NCBI GenBank assembly: GCA_036435485.1 | Contig: CM071599.1 | Location: forward strand, 204,699,178 to 204,763,177 | From: Saposhnikovia divaricata | Taxonomy: Eukaryota > Streptophyta > Magnoliopsida > Apiales > Apiaceae | DNA: 64,000 nucleotides | Direction: 5' to 3' | In this document: positions 45,601-55,859 of the stretch, in pieces | Layout of the letters: each line of letters starts with the position of its first letter | Numbering within the stretch: the first letter of the stretch is position 1 | Translations under genes and position numbers: made by a program | Notes under the pieces: model-generated | The model's database searches: none | What the model saw: the letters and a program-made list of their open reading frames with translations, nothing else | Told to the model about the DNA's origin: nothing

Positions 45601-46815
45601 TATCATCCTCAACTCCTCAAGCTCAGCTTTTTCATTAGAAGATTGACCAGCATTCCCCTGAGATTGTTGCTGGAAACCTGGAGGCTGAAACTGTTGTCTG
45701 GGCTGGTACTGCTGCTGAAATCCTTGATTGAATTGCCTAGCTCCGAATTGCTGTTGCTGCTGATTACCACCTTGATTGTTACTCCAACTGAAATTTGGAT
45801 GGTTGCGGTTATTCGGATGATAGGTGGCTGGAACTGGCTGTTGTGGCCTCTGGAAGTTACTCACAAATTGTGCCGATTCAGAAGATATGGCACATTGAGT
45901 TGTATCATGTGCGCCCGCACATAACTCACAAACACTAGCTACCTGCTGAACTCCCATATTAGCCAAAGAATCGACCTTCATTGACAAGGCCTTCAACTGA
46001 GCTGCAATGGCTGTAGCTGTATCAATTTCAAGAACACCTGCTACCTTGCCTTGAGATAACCTCCCTGTAGGATTCTGATATTCATTAGCAGCCATCATCT
46101 CGATCAATTCATAAGCTTCTTCATAACTCTTGGCCCACAAAGCTCCACCTGATGCTGCATCTAGCATAGGTCTCGACTGTGCACCCAACCCATTATAAAA
46201 ACAATTGATTATCATCCAATCAGGCATCCCATGATGTGGACACTTCCTTAGCATCTCCTTATATCTCTCCCAAGCCTCGCATAGAGATTCTCCAGACTGC
46301 TGTGAAAACTGAGTGATAGCATTCCTGATAGCTGCTGTCTTCGCCATGGGAAAGAATTTGGTGAGAAATTTCTGTGCAAGATCTTCCCATGTAGTGATAG
46401 AACCTGCTGGTAAAGAGTGTAACCAACTTTTCGCCTTGTCCCTCAGAGAGAATGGAAATAGCCTTAACTTAACAGCATCCTCAGACACCCCGTTGGTTCT
46501 GAAGGTATCACAGATCTCTATGAAATCTCGAATATGCATGTTGGGATCTTCGGTAGGAGCACCCCCAAACTGAACTGAGTTCTGGACCATCTGTATAGTG
46601 CTAGGCTTGATCTCGAAGGTATTAGCTGCGATTGCTGGTCTGACAATACTCGATGCAATGTCATTGATCTTTGGCTGCGAGAAATCCTTAAGAGCCTTAG
46701 TTGCTGCTGCTGCTGGTTCTCCCATATTTTCTACAACTTGAATCACTGGAACTTCTGTTTCTGTTTCTTCTTTATTTTCCAGCTTCTCCTTATTCGCTTG
46801 AGAACGCGTTCGCAT
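42607..46815 (-). CDS. gag-pol: Athila Gag-protease-RT-RNase H, 1402 codons
   Basis: A single frame from ATG 46815. The Gag capsid domain lies at about residues 85-235 (RLFPFSLRDKAKSWLHSLP). A zinc-finger-like CELCAGAHDTTQC is near 295. The aspartic protease motif CDLGASINLMP is near 627. RT has LLDGYSGYNQI and the active site FMDDF near 1073. RNase H has LMCDASDYAVGAVLGQ near 1222 and YTDHAAIRYLM. The frame ends at a TGA (42607-42609) where related proteins normally have tryptophan in the WYRWDEP context, and integrase follows in frame. A single nonsense change is thus the only obvious defect. Confidence 0.93.
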   Translation of the reverse strand: MRTRSQANKEKLENKEETETEVPVIQVVENMGEPAAAATKALKDFSQPKINDIASSIVRPAIAANTFEIKPSTIQMVQNSVQFGGAPTEDPNMHIRDFIEICDTFRTNGVSEDAVKLRLFPFSLRDKAKSWLHSLPAGSITTWEDLAQKFLTKFFPMAKTAAIRNAITQFSQQSGESLCEAWERYKEMLRKCPHHGMPDWMIINCFYNGLGAQSRPMLDAASGGALWAKSYEEAYELIEMMAANEYQNPTGRLSQGKVAGVLEIDTATAIAAQLKALSMKVDSLANMGVQQVASVCELCAGAHDTTQCAISSESAQFVSNFQRPQQPVPATYHPNNRNHPNFSWSNNQGGNQQQQQFGARQFNQGFQQQYQPRQQFQPPGFQQQSQGNAGQSSNEKAELEELRMIVKSQGASTKIMESQIGQLASALLNRPSGVLPSDTEANPGKRETKEHVKSVTLRSGKVTGNQNSAIEEEEVQEQHVAPTADKEQVQTDRVAEQLVSEVENPKNSAKEVSPKQSTENVKIFPPSPYPGRLKKQKNDRQFGKFLEVFKKLQINIPFAEALEQMPSYARFMKGILSKKLKLEELDTVALTEECSAVLQQKLPPKLKDPGSFTIPCTIGNLSFSKCLCDLGASINLMPLSVFMQLGLPDPKPTNISLQLADRSITYPRGIVEDVLVKVDKLIFPADFVILDFEEDKKIPIILGRPFLATGRTLIDVQKGELTMRVQDQDVTFNVFNAMKLPSDDEECCQVDLVESSVKLNFDQLLLADPLERALLGDSVVEDEDREEQIQQLRAIPWRKNFEVPVESLGLEELKKSQSRLKPSIEEAPTLELKQLPEHLRYAFLGEASTLPVIIAANLTDSEEEKLLRILRQFKTAIGWTIADIKGISPSYCMHKILLEENCKPTVEQQRRLNPIMKEVVKKEILKWLDAGIIYPISDSSWVSPVQCVPKKGGMTVVANEKNELIPTRTVTGWRVCMDYRKLNKATRKDHFPLPFVDQMLDRLAGHEYYCLLDGYSGYNQICIAPEDQEKTTFTCPFGTFAFRRVPFGLCGAPATFQRCMMAIFSDMIGINVEVFMDDFSVFGSSYDECLHNLGLVLKRCVETNLLLNWEKCHFMVQEGIILGHKVSSKGLEVDKAKIDTIEKLPPPISVRGIRNFLGHAGFYRRFIKDFSKISKPLCNLLEKDVPFNFDEVCLDAFELLKKKLTTTPVITAPDWSEPFELMCDASDYAVGAVLGQRKEKIFHVVYYASKTLNDAQLNYTTTEKELLAVVYAFEKFRAYLLGTKVIVYTDHAAIRYLMTKKDSKPRLIRWVLLLQEFDVEIKDRKGTENQVADHLSRLEDQGKNSQAKSLINESFPDEQLLGVQVEEPWFADFVNYLVSDIIPPDLTYAQRKKFLHDVKWYR

Positions 46816-46923
46816 ACACGCTCAAGTACCTGAGAACACAAAACAACACAAAAACTATTAGTAACCGATCCGAGTCAATGAACTTTAACGACCACTGATG
46901 TCAAGCACATAAACTATAACAAA

Positions 46924-46941
46924 TCCCCGGCAGCGGCGCCA
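46924..46941 (-). promoter_or_regulatory. Primer-binding site of Athila, tRNA-Asp type
   Basis: On the minus strand TGGCGCCGCTGCCGGGGA lies 6 bases from the 5' LTR, identical to the site at 14132-14149. Confidence 0.9.
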
Positions 46942-46947
46942 AAAACT

Positions 46948-48548
46948 TGTTAGCACAAAATCACGCAAGCGTACGTGTTCACAAGTAATATAGAATGAAG
47001 TAGAGTTCGTTCCCACAGAGATTGTATAATTTATTTCTTGTACCTAAGCATCAATGTATGATTATCGTTCAATGCTAAGACAATAAGCAAATTGGTTTTG
47101 ATTATCTAAAATTAACTAATAAGAATTAATTAACAACTAAATTAATAACTAATTGATTTCAAATTACTTATGAGATGAAAAACATGGGATCCTAACTTCA
47201 ATACAAACTTCCTTTAGAGATCATGCCCTTTTATCAACACATGTGGTGGTTACGATAACTAATCGGACAACACGAAATAAGTATACGCTACCTTTCAGTA
47301 CACGCACACCAATCTACACAATATCCACAAAAGATAGAAATCATGCAGGCACCAGTTGTGCTTAGACCCTATATGTCTATAGAATTTGAAAGCATAATGG
47401 TTGAAGATCAAGTATCCACAAGATTACATAAGGTAGCATGAGACGGTTAGAAACACACCACAAACATGAATAACATTCATGGACTTATGCTAGCATGGCA
47501 AGTTCTAAATCAAAAGATTCACTGTCGCTTCACTTAAGATTAACAAGATAGATGTTAGCTACGCATCTATATGAATTAAATACAACCATGCAAGGATATC
47601 GTAAATTCACCACACATATATCAAGTTAGGCAATCAACATCTAAATTCCGTAAGTAAATCCGCTAGGACCCCATGACGGCGATTAGTTCATAATCGAACC
47701 GTTCGTCATCATGGGGTTTGATGAAAACATGATAAAGATGAAGATAATAATAATGAATAAACCAATGTTAACAAAGTTATGGAACAAAATCGAGTAATGC
47801 TCAAGCATCCAAAAGATACGCCTAGTAAGAATACAAGAAAACTATGTCTAGATCTTCTTGTTGTCACGATCCTCGCCTTGGCTTCTCAATCTCGTACTAG
47901 AAAGTGTGTATGTAATACGAAGTAATCTGATCTCTGGTGTTGGTGTGTTAAATCTGACCCCCAAGCATGTGTATTTATAGCTCAATATTGCCTCTTCTCC
48001 AAACAATTGCCGTTCTTGAATAGGAATTGAATTTGACAATTTCCATCTTTAAATATGATATAGATTGTAACTTCCCTTGTCAAATAAGGCTTCTGGACTA
48101 TTCCCACCGTCCAAGATTATTTCCATGACGAATAGGAGAAGAAAACGGCAACTTTCCTCTTTGAAATCAGATTTGGAACAGTTTCTGGCGGCACAGTTTC
48201 ACCATAGCGCGGTCGCGCTGTCCTGTAGTGTAAATATAGCGCGGTCGCGCTCCCTCAATTCTGACAATTCACTTAGCGCGGTCGCGCTCTCTTCCAGTAA
48301 TAACATAGCGCGGTCGCGCTGTATACATTCTGTTTCTGCAGACTTTTTGTTAGGGCCTATTTCTCCACGCACCGTTTTACATCACGACCGGCTTCTGTTC
48401 CAAAAGCAACAAACACCATAAACACCTGCAAAAACTATATTCCTGCACAAACTCCACAAAACATGTTAAACCACACAAATACTCGAGAATTCAGCGATCA
48501 ATTCAAGCCAAAATAGAATGATCCAAATGGATAAAAATCCACTTATCA
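46948..48548 (-). repeat. Athila 5' LTR (right on the plus strand)
   Basis: 1601 bp, the partner of 36637-38237, with the same four AGCGCGGTCGCGCT motifs. Confidence 0.95.
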
Positions 48549-51500
48549 TAGTAATTTTGATTTTGGTAGATATGTTCTGATGAATTTAGGTGATAAACTG
48601 TCAGAGTCTACTACAGTTTATTTTGCTCGATTTTGTCAAATGCTGTTCAATGCTTGTGTATCTGGTTTAGAGATTGCTGAAACTGATGAAATTCAGCCTT
48701 TTAGAGTCAACAAGAGAATATTCTCTGATATGACTAATAAGGATGTTGGTAAAGAAAACCTACCTGCCTTTGTTTTGCCACTTGCTTTGCAGAATTTTCT
48801 TAACCAACCTCAGGACCAACCACAACCAGAACCACAACCTGAACCACTAAACACTGAACCACCTACATCACCTACCCACACTGCACCTACTCAACAACCT
48901 TCATCACCAATCACAAACACTGCTCCAACCCAAAACCCTCAATCTCCGATCACAAAACAATCTTCACACACTCCACAAATAAACTCTGAACCATCACAAT
49001 CTCAACCACAACCACAGCCTAAAGCAAAAAGAGGCAGAGTAAAGTCAGCAGCAATCACTGAAAGACATGCAAGAGTTAAAAAGACAATAGAGACACAAAT
49101 CAAAGCAAAATAGACATCTTCTGGAGCTGTTTATACTAGAAGAATGAAACGAAAAGCAAAAAGACCTAAGTCACCCTCAGTGGTGGCAGAATCTATTAAA
49201 GAGGATTCAGATGAAGTGCCTCTAGCTAAGAGAAGAAAACTGATAATCTCTGATTCTGTTGATGAAAATGTTGAAGCTCCAGAGGTAGTTTCACAGCAAA
49301 CACCTACTGTTGAGGCTGAAAAAGATACAATGCCTGCAGAGGTTGAAATGCCTGCAGAGGACAAAATGCCTGCAGAAGAGGATACTAGAGATGGTTTTTC
49401 TCTAATGGCTGGTATTCTTGATTCATTCATGCCATTCTCTGATCCTATATCATCAATTTTTGCTCAATCTGAAGCAACTGGTGCAGCTGATCAACCTACA
49501 GTTGTCCTTTCTGAAACTGTAGCATCACATACAGAATTACTCTCAGATGCTCACCAGACTGTTGAAGGAGGAGATGAGATTGATCAACAACCTAAGGAGA
49601 TAAACTCTGAGACTATTGTGTAATCTGCAGAGGATGTTGTACAGCCTATTGTTGACTCTACTACTAAACCTGTTGCAGAGGATGTTGTTGACACTGTTGA
49701 TGCATCTATTCCAATTCCTCCATCCACTCATCATGTTGAAGATGAGGTTGGAGATGAAACTGAAGGGAATAATGAGTCAAGCTCTTCTCAGAGTTTACCA
49801 GTCCAGACTGATGCTAAGGTTAAGGATTTTGCTGGTCCTTCAAATCAAGCAGATGTTGAAGAAGAACACCTTGAACAATTTTCAAATGACTGGTACAAGG
49901 ACACTTGTATCTTTCCTCCTGCACGAGCAGCTGAATTTGTCAAGAGAACCTCCAGAACAATTACAAATCCAGAGATTCTATCTTGTCTCAAGGCTACAGT
50001 TGTACAAGTGAAGACTCTTAACTCTAGGTTTGATCTATGTCAAAAGGCAATCTCTGATGTTCGAGGTGATGTTGTTAGAGGAGCTGATATGCTTAAACTT
50101 GACAACAAGAATAAATTTCACTATCTTACTCAGAATCAAGAAACTTTGTCTCACAGGCTGAGCAAAGTTGAACAAAATCAGAATGATATGTCCTTAAAGA
50201 TTGATTCTATTGCTACCTCCTTGGAGTTAATCACATCTATTCTTATGCCTGATGATGTCAAAAAGGGGGAGAGAGTTGCTAAAGACAAATGCAAGCAATC
50301 TCAAACTCTGATCAGAAAGGATAATGCTGGAGATGGAGGAGCAAGTAGTAAAGGAAAGGGCAAAACTGAAGAATTTCAAACTCTGAAAACTAGCAAGTCC
50401 TCTAAATCACAGTTTGTTGGGATAAACACTGATACTCAAGGTACTTCAAAGACCAAGAGTTTGATATTATCTTCTAATCCACAGACTGATGAAGAATTGG
50501 CTGCTAAGTTGTTTATTGAAGAGAATGAGGAAGGAGTTACAATTGAGGACATTAAAGCTGAAGAAAAGAGTTTACAAGAAGAACATCTCAAGGCTTTAAA
50601 GTCTGGTAAGTTAAAGAAAGGAAAAGCTCCTAGGCATGTTCGTAAAGGCATTGTGATCAAGGAAAGTGCTAATGTTAGTCAAAAATCTCAGTTATCAAAG
50701 GAAACAATGGCAGCAGAAGCTCAACTCAAGCTGAAAGGCGTTGAAGGAGAAAGTTCACAGAAGAAAGTTACAACCTCTGTTTCTACACAAGTTGTACAGA
50801 AGAAAGAAAACACAACCTCTGTTGCTACACAAGTTGTGTCTAGACCTTTATCTTCTCAGTTGCAATCAGTTTTTGGGAAAGGAATACTTCATGATCCAAA
50901 TCTATTATCTGGAGTTTCTATGAATTTTTCTGATGGAAGAGCCTTGTCTGGTAAGGTTGGAAGCAATAAGGGTGGACTAGGTTCACACAAAGACAAAAGG
51001 CAATATACTGGTCCTAGAGATCCTTCTTCACTGGCTGTTCCAGGTCGTGGTGTCACTCAAGAGAGTTTGGACAGACTGGAATCAGTACAGTTAGTTTATC
51101 AGAAGAGTTTAAAGAAGGACTTTCTCTTGTACTTCATGGCTGATGGGACAGTATTTAGAATTGGTGAGAATGATATTGGCTTGAAATATTGGGAAGAATT
51201 AGAATATGTTCTATATCTTTTCAAGGTGAATAGTCAAAGGACTCAATCAGTTGCAAATGTGCTTAGAAAGAAAATGCTCCAGAATTTGGCAATCAGAGGA
51301 ATGAAGTATAATAGCAGATATGTTCCTAAGTACAGGGATTGGAATGGAAATCTTATTGAAATGAAGAAGTGTACTGCGAAATTAAAGACTGATTTGGGAA
51401 TCACAGTACTTGACTTCAATTCATAGTCAGAAGAAGTCAAATTTATCAGACTGGGAAATGAGATGAGAAGAAACAAAATCTATGATCTTAGATCTACTAT

Positions 51501-51636
51501 CTATCAGACAGATGAGAGTGATCCTCAGCTCAGAGAGATTAAAGAAGCTATGGAGATTGAGCTTGAAAATGCAGAAAGAAGATTGCTCATAGATTATCTC
51601 AGAGCTACACCAGATCTTGAAGAGATTAGAGATTAA
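48549..51636 (+). pseudogene. Sirevirus ORF3 (envelope-position ORF), 3' part
   Basis: It continues the frame of 36102-36636 once the Athila and one TAGTA copy are discounted. Four segments follow in one frame, separated by single stops at 49111-49113, 49621-49623 and 51424-51426, ending at TAA 51634-51636. After a globular start (FCQMLFNACVSGLEIAE) comes a proline/glutamine/threonine-rich region, then a lysine/arginine-rich patch (MKRKAKRPKSP), an acidic region with AE-rich repeats (MPAEVEMPAEDKMPAEED), and a long coiled coil at about 50000-50250. The whole ORF would have been near 1,100 codons. There is no hydrophobic fusion or anchor segment. The function of such ORFs is unknown. Confidence 0.75.
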
Positions 51637-51790
51637 AGTCTGTAAGGATTTTCTTATTTTCTGTAGATTTTGTTAAGTAGAAGTTTAAACTCTGAATTTG
51701 TATAAACACTGTATTTGTCTATTTGTTTTGACATCATCAATTATTGTTATTAACTTGTGCATTTTTGCTAATGAACAAGTTGGGGGAGAT
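51637..51790 (+). other. Sirevirus 3' untranslated region and polypurine tract
   Basis: Short non-coding tail ending in the purine-rich TTGGGGGAGAT at 51780-51790, directly before the 3' LTR. Confidence 0.85.
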
Positions 51791-52297
51791 TGTTAAATAT
51801 AATAGATCTGTTTTAATCAGTGTTTAAGTGTTACAGTGAATTATCAGAGTTTAGCTGGAAGCGGTCAGAGTTTAGTGTAAACTCTGATAGATGGAAGCTC
51901 GACAGAGTTTGTCAAACTCTGTCTGGAGGCAGCGTCTACTGGTCAACAGTGATTGAAGATTTATTATGGAAGCGATATCTTTGAAGATTGGATAGCTATC
52001 AAAGAGATCGAGTTGACTTAGGAGACGTGTGACAATCTGTAATTGATATCATTGTATAGCTGATTATTAGGAATGTCAATTAGAGATTGTATCGAAGCTG
52101 TATATTTTATAAATACAGTTAGGTTAACCCTAGAAGGGTATCGTCCATCGAATTATCTTTATTGTAACCTAGCAGCTCTTTGTGATAGTTTACATCACGA
52201 AGAGGGTTCTTAATACCAGAAGTTTTTAAGTGCATAAACGTCTTACTTGTTAAACTCTCATACGAATTTGATTATTAATTGTGTATTCGGCCTAACA
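51791..52297 (+). repeat. Sirevirus 3' LTR
   Basis: 507 bp. It has a perfect palindrome around CAGAGTTTGTCAAACTCTG at 51901-51923 and a second CAGAGTTT/AAACTCTG pair at 51866-51886. Followed by the target duplication GTTTT. Confidence 0.95.
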
Positions 52298-52302
52298 GTT
52301 TT

Positions 52303-52525
52303 TTTTTTCACAATTCTTGTAAAGCTTATATGATGAGTTTAAAAAATTTTTAAGTCAAATTTCACTTTAAGTCAAAATTGTTAAACCCCCATTTAACTTT
52401 AAGTAAAATTACCCAAACACTTTCATTCAACTTAAAGAAAACAATTTTACTTTCTCCTTTAAGTTAAAAATACCCCCCATTAAGTCAAAAATAACTTATT
52501 TTAAGCAATCCCAAACACCCACTTA
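52303..52525 (+). mobile_element. hAT-like MITE, right part
   Basis: This continues 9407-9560. It has CTTTAAGT/CTTAAAG subterminal motifs and ends CCCAAACACCCACTT, the imperfect inverted partner of the left end. I could not find a clean 8-bp target duplication. Confidence 0.6.
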
Positions 52526-52920
52526 CTCTGATTGTTCTTCATCTGTCACTTTGAAATCTCTATCACATGAAATAAATCCACTTGCCCTAATGCTACACTG
52601 AGACTTAATCAACTGACTGAACTTCTTTCAGCATAAAACATCAAAACTATATATCCCAAAAAATTACTTTTACTTCCTTAACACATATTTAGATGTATTT
52701 ATTTAATATTTATTATGACTTTAGTGATTCAAATGATACCCCGTTAAGATTAGTGAACAACAATAATTTACGGTCAAACTTGAACATGTTTGAGTTTAAG
52801 AAATTATAAGGGAGCAACAATATTAAATAAGGTAGATATACAATTAAATAAGGTAGATATCTAATAAATTATTTAGGCATTTAATTACGTTTATTGAAAG
52901 TGGATGTACTAATTGTTAAA
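52526..52920. other. Intergenic DNA, nothing recognised
   Basis: AT-rich, with a local duplication of AATTAAATAAGGTAGATAT-like text near 52820-52860. No gene. Confidence 0.5.
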
Positions 52921-52929
52921 TAAGATGGA

Positions 52930-53153
52930 GAGAGTAGGGAGCCTGGGATATATCTCGGGTAGAGTAGGGAGCCTGAGATATATCTCGGGTAAGTTCCCTG
53001 ACATACCTAATTTTTATATATAAAAATGGGGTGGGTGTTTTAGTAAATTCAGAGATTTTTATTTAACCCTGCGGGCCCAGAAAAATTTTAAAGATTATTT
53101 TGTATGTATCTTAAGAAAAGTTCCCTGAGATATATCTCAGGGTTCTTTTTCTC
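52930..53153 (+). mobile_element. Mutator-type MITE, copy C
   Basis: It starts GAGAGTAGGGAGCC and ends GGTTCTTTTTCTC, with a 9-bp target duplication TAAGATGGA/TAAGATAGA (one mismatch) at 52921-52929 and 53154-53162. Its first 32 bp are tandemly duplicated. Confidence 0.85.
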
Positions 53154-53162
53154 TAAGATAGA

Positions 53163-53374
53163 TATGCATGCCAATTAATTAATCAAACAGCCTTTAATAA
53201 GGTATTTGAGGATATAAAAGTAATTGTAAAGTAAAGCGTTAAGTAAAAATTTAATGACATTAAACACAAGAAAATGTCTCCTAAAATTAATTATCATAAT
53301 ATTTTTCTCCAAATTTGTAATAATATAAAGAGAAAACTGGGTCAAAGATCTCCCCCTAAGGTTATAAATATGTA
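53163..53374. other. Short intergenic stretch
   Basis: AT-rich spacer between the MITE and the Helitron. Nothing recognised. Confidence 0.5.
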
Positions 53375-54604
53375 CTAGCTTAAAATCCGTGCGATGCACG
53401 GATTTTTTTAATATTATATGAATTTTTTTCATTAATTTGAATTAATTTTTTTAAAACATGAATTTTGGAAGCTTAAATTTTTAAGTGAGATGACTTGAAT
53501 AATTATATAAATGTTATTTGATATTTTTAGAAAATGGGGATTTTAGTTTGAAAATATAGAAAAGGTGATAAGTTTTAGTTGAAAATGGTAATCGGTTAAT
53601 TATTAGTAATCATAAAATTATTATTTTATTTTATCAAATAGAATGCCCATGATATAATTGGAAAAAGAGAGATTTTAGTTAGAGAAAATTAAAAAGGTAA
53701 CATGTTTTGGGTGAAAAAGGTAACTGATTAATTTATTATAATTATAATTTAATTACGTTATTTTACTAAATAAAATTGCTCATAATATTTTTAGAAAAGG
53801 AGAAATTAATGTTGCACGTGATATTTCTAGAAAAAGAGGAATTTTAGTTAAAAAAAATATAGAAAAGATGATATATTTTAGCTGAAAATGGTAATTGATT
53901 AATTATTAGCATTATATATTGTTATTTTATTTTATTAAATAGAATTGCCCGTGATATAATTTGAAAAGGAGAGATTTTAGTTAGAGAAAATAAAAAAGGT
54001 AACGTGAAAATTAAAAAGGTGACATGTTTTAGGTGAAAAGGTAGTTGATTAGTTTATAGTAGTTATAATTTAATTATGTTATTTTACTAAATGAAATTGC
54101 TCGTAGTGATTTTATAAAATGAGAAATTAATGTTGCCGTAATATTTATGGAAAAAGGGAATTTAATTAGAAGAAATGATACATTTTAGCTGAAAAGATAA
54201 TTGGTTAATTATTAGTATTATAATATTATTTTTATTTTTATTAAATAAAACCGTCCGTGATATAATTGGAAAAAGAGATATTTTAGTTATAGAAAAGAGA
54301 AATGGTAACATAGTTTGCCTGAAAAAGATAACTGCCCGTGATATAATTGGAAAAGGAGAGATTTTAGTTAAAGAAAAGAGAAAAGGAAATTTTAGTAAGG
54401 AAAAAATTTTAGTTAGATAAAATATAAATAATATTATATTTTACATGAAAAAGGAAATTATTTAGTTATTGCGTGAAAAGGAAATTGATTAGTTAATATG
54501 ATGGATTTTATCTGTAATTATATAAGGGTAAATAAGTAAAATCAACAGGTACCGTGCCGACCGACCAAACTTTTAATGTTTCGGCTTTTATATAATAGTA
54601 TAGA
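53375..54604 (-). mobile_element. Non-autonomous Helitron, 1230 bp
   Basis: On the minus strand it begins TCTATACTATTATATAAAAG after a host A. It ends with the hairpin AAATCCGTGC-loop-GCACGGATTT, then TAAG and CTAG before a host T. Both ends are canonical. The body is made of diverged repeats of roughly 240-300 bp containing AATTGCTCGTA/AATTGCCCGTGATATAAT-like blocks. No coding. Confidence 0.85.
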
Positions 54605-54779
54605 TTTATAAAGTAAGGGGTCCCGTAGGGGTATTTTTGTAAATCTCAAACTTTTATAAGTGATTTACATACATATCCTTAAATTTGTATTGGAATTATT
54701 TTAATATCAGATAGAATCCCGAGATCACCCTCAAGCACATGAAACCCTAATATAAAAACAACTTATACATTGGGAACCT
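54605..54779. other. Short intergenic stretch
   Basis: Nothing recognised. Confidence 0.5.
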
Positions 54780-55380
54780 AAACCAAACCAAACCAAACAT
54801 ACCCAGTATATCCCGCTCAGAGCAGGGTCTGGGGAGGGTAGGTTGTACGCAGACCATACCCCCACTTTTTAGAGCAAGGAGGCTGTTTCCGTGAAGACCC
54901 TCGGCTACGTGCACGACATACAAAGAGTGTGATAAATACAAGGAATCCAAATGATACGGAAATGATCAAGGCCATACCTGCGCCCATGGCGTTCTCCACA
55001 TGGGGCATACATATCTGCGAGGATTTATGATCCTCCTATCTTTATGCGCTCCAACCACAAGTAAATCCCGCACATAGATAACACCGAGCCAGGCTCCCTG
55101 CATCTGCAAAACCAGAAAACAGAAGACACTAAAAAAAAACGGTAAAGCCAAAACTTCTAACAAATCGTCAACCGAGACAACCCAACTCTGAGGCTCTCGA
55201 CAACAGAGCCGCTCCCTAGAAGGGAATCCACTACTCTGATACGCCGCCTCCAAGAACACCTATCCGCGATCATGGTCTCATTTAAATCTAAGGTCTTCAA
55301 ATCTAACCTGAGCTGCTCTTCCAACGACCTCCTCGACCTGCCTCTCACTTCCTTTAATTTTTGGTTTTGAAAAAGGGTTG
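54780..55380 (-). mobile_element. 5'-truncated LINE relic with an Au-SINE-like tail
   Basis: On the minus strand about 55157-55370 reads as the end of a plant LINE ORF2: LEEQLRLDLKTLDLNETMIA, then DRCSWRRRIRVVD, matching the usual TWEEVVRxDL...DRxxWRxRI pattern at ORF2 ends. Downstream come about 380 bp that finish with an Au-SINE-like 3' region (GAAACAGCCTCC, GGTCTGCGTACAA, CTACCCTCCCCAGACCC, ATACTGGGT) and a (TTTGG)n tail at 54780-54798. A short hydrophobic frame (MALIISVSFGFLVFITLFVC, about 54905-54970) lies between. It may be chance. Confidence 0.45.
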
Positions 55381-55391
55381 TTAATCATTTT

Positions 55392-55500
55392 CTTGTTTTA
55401 AAGCTGTATACTAGTACGAGACATTGACCCATTAGGCCATTACCCATTCTTGTTTTAAAGCTGTATACGAGACATTGACCCATTAGACCATTACCCATTC
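55392..55500. repeat. Tandem duplication, about 55 bp unit
   Basis: Two units share TCTTGTTTTAAAGCTGTATA and GAGACATTGACCCATTAG. Confidence 0.9.
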
Positions 55501-55574
55501 CTTGTTGTTTTAGACTATTTGGGGTTTGTCCTAAAATTGTGGCATAAAAGATTAGGGTCTACTAAAATCGTGGC

Positions 55575-55751
55575 ATGGATAAAATAACTAAATTATTCGC
55601 TCGCCAAAGGTTTATTCCGGATCCTAATTCATCTTCTGGAGGCCATGAATCCATGGATAAAATTGTGGTTATTTCGTCTTTCTTTGTGCGTGCTTTAATT
55701 CTTTGCTTCATGATTACGTGCTTTGTGGTAATAAATTCATTGGATGATTAA
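55575..55751 (+). CDS. Possible first exon or short ORF, 58 codons
   Basis: ATG at 55575 opens a 58-codon frame: a basic, serine-rich start (ITKLFARQRFIPDPNSSSGG) and a hydrophobic second half (VVISSFFVRALILCFMITCF). It could be the first exon of the degenerate gene at 56889, with the SINE-tailed insertion in the first intron, but no splice link can be proved. Otherwise it is an unconfirmed short frame. Confidence 0.2.
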   Translation: MDKITKLFARQRFIPDPNSSSGGHESMDKIVVISSFFVRALILCFMITCFVVINSLDD

Positions 55752-55859
55752 ACTGGCTAATTGGTTTTACTACAATGATAATATAACGTGCTTTCGTCCG
55801 GGTTTTCATTTGAACATATCATTCGAATCGTTTTTGTTTGTGGTGTCTTCTTTTCAGGA

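Larger units (their letters stand above)
36637..48548 (-). mobile_element. Athila element (Ty3/gypsy), nearly complete
   Basis: 11.9 kb with two 1601-bp LTRs, a tRNA-Asp primer site, a gag-pol frame with one stop, an envelope-position ORF, a polypurine tract and a perfect target duplication TAGTA (36632-36636 and 48549-48553). The LTRs differ at about 7 positions by eye, so it is the youngest dated insertion here. Confidence 0.95.
9561..52297 (+). mobile_element. Sirevirus (Ty1/copia) with nested insertions
   Basis: Both LTRs (507 bp), the tRNA-iMet primer-binding site, the polypurine tract and a perfect 5-bp target duplication (GTTTT at 9556-9560 and 52298-52302) are present. Internal order is gag, integrase, reverse transcriptase, RNase H, a long spacer and a large third ORF, as in Sireviruses. 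It is inflated by four insertions and has lost the segment from late gag through protease at the 11975-16764 junction. It is inactive, with many stops and at least one frameshift. Confidence 0.9.

Noticed and set aside
42025..46898. Plus-strand open frames opposite the Athila gag-pol
   Set aside because: They are shadows of the minus-strand coding frame.
36102..51636. Calling the Sirevirus ORF3 a true envelope glycoprotein gene
   Set aside because: There is no signal peptide, membrane anchor or cleavage site in view. Only the position after pol supports the label.
53375..54604. The repeated blocks in the right Helitron as a centromeric or satellite array
   Set aside because: Only a few diverged units are present and they are confined between clear Helitron ends.
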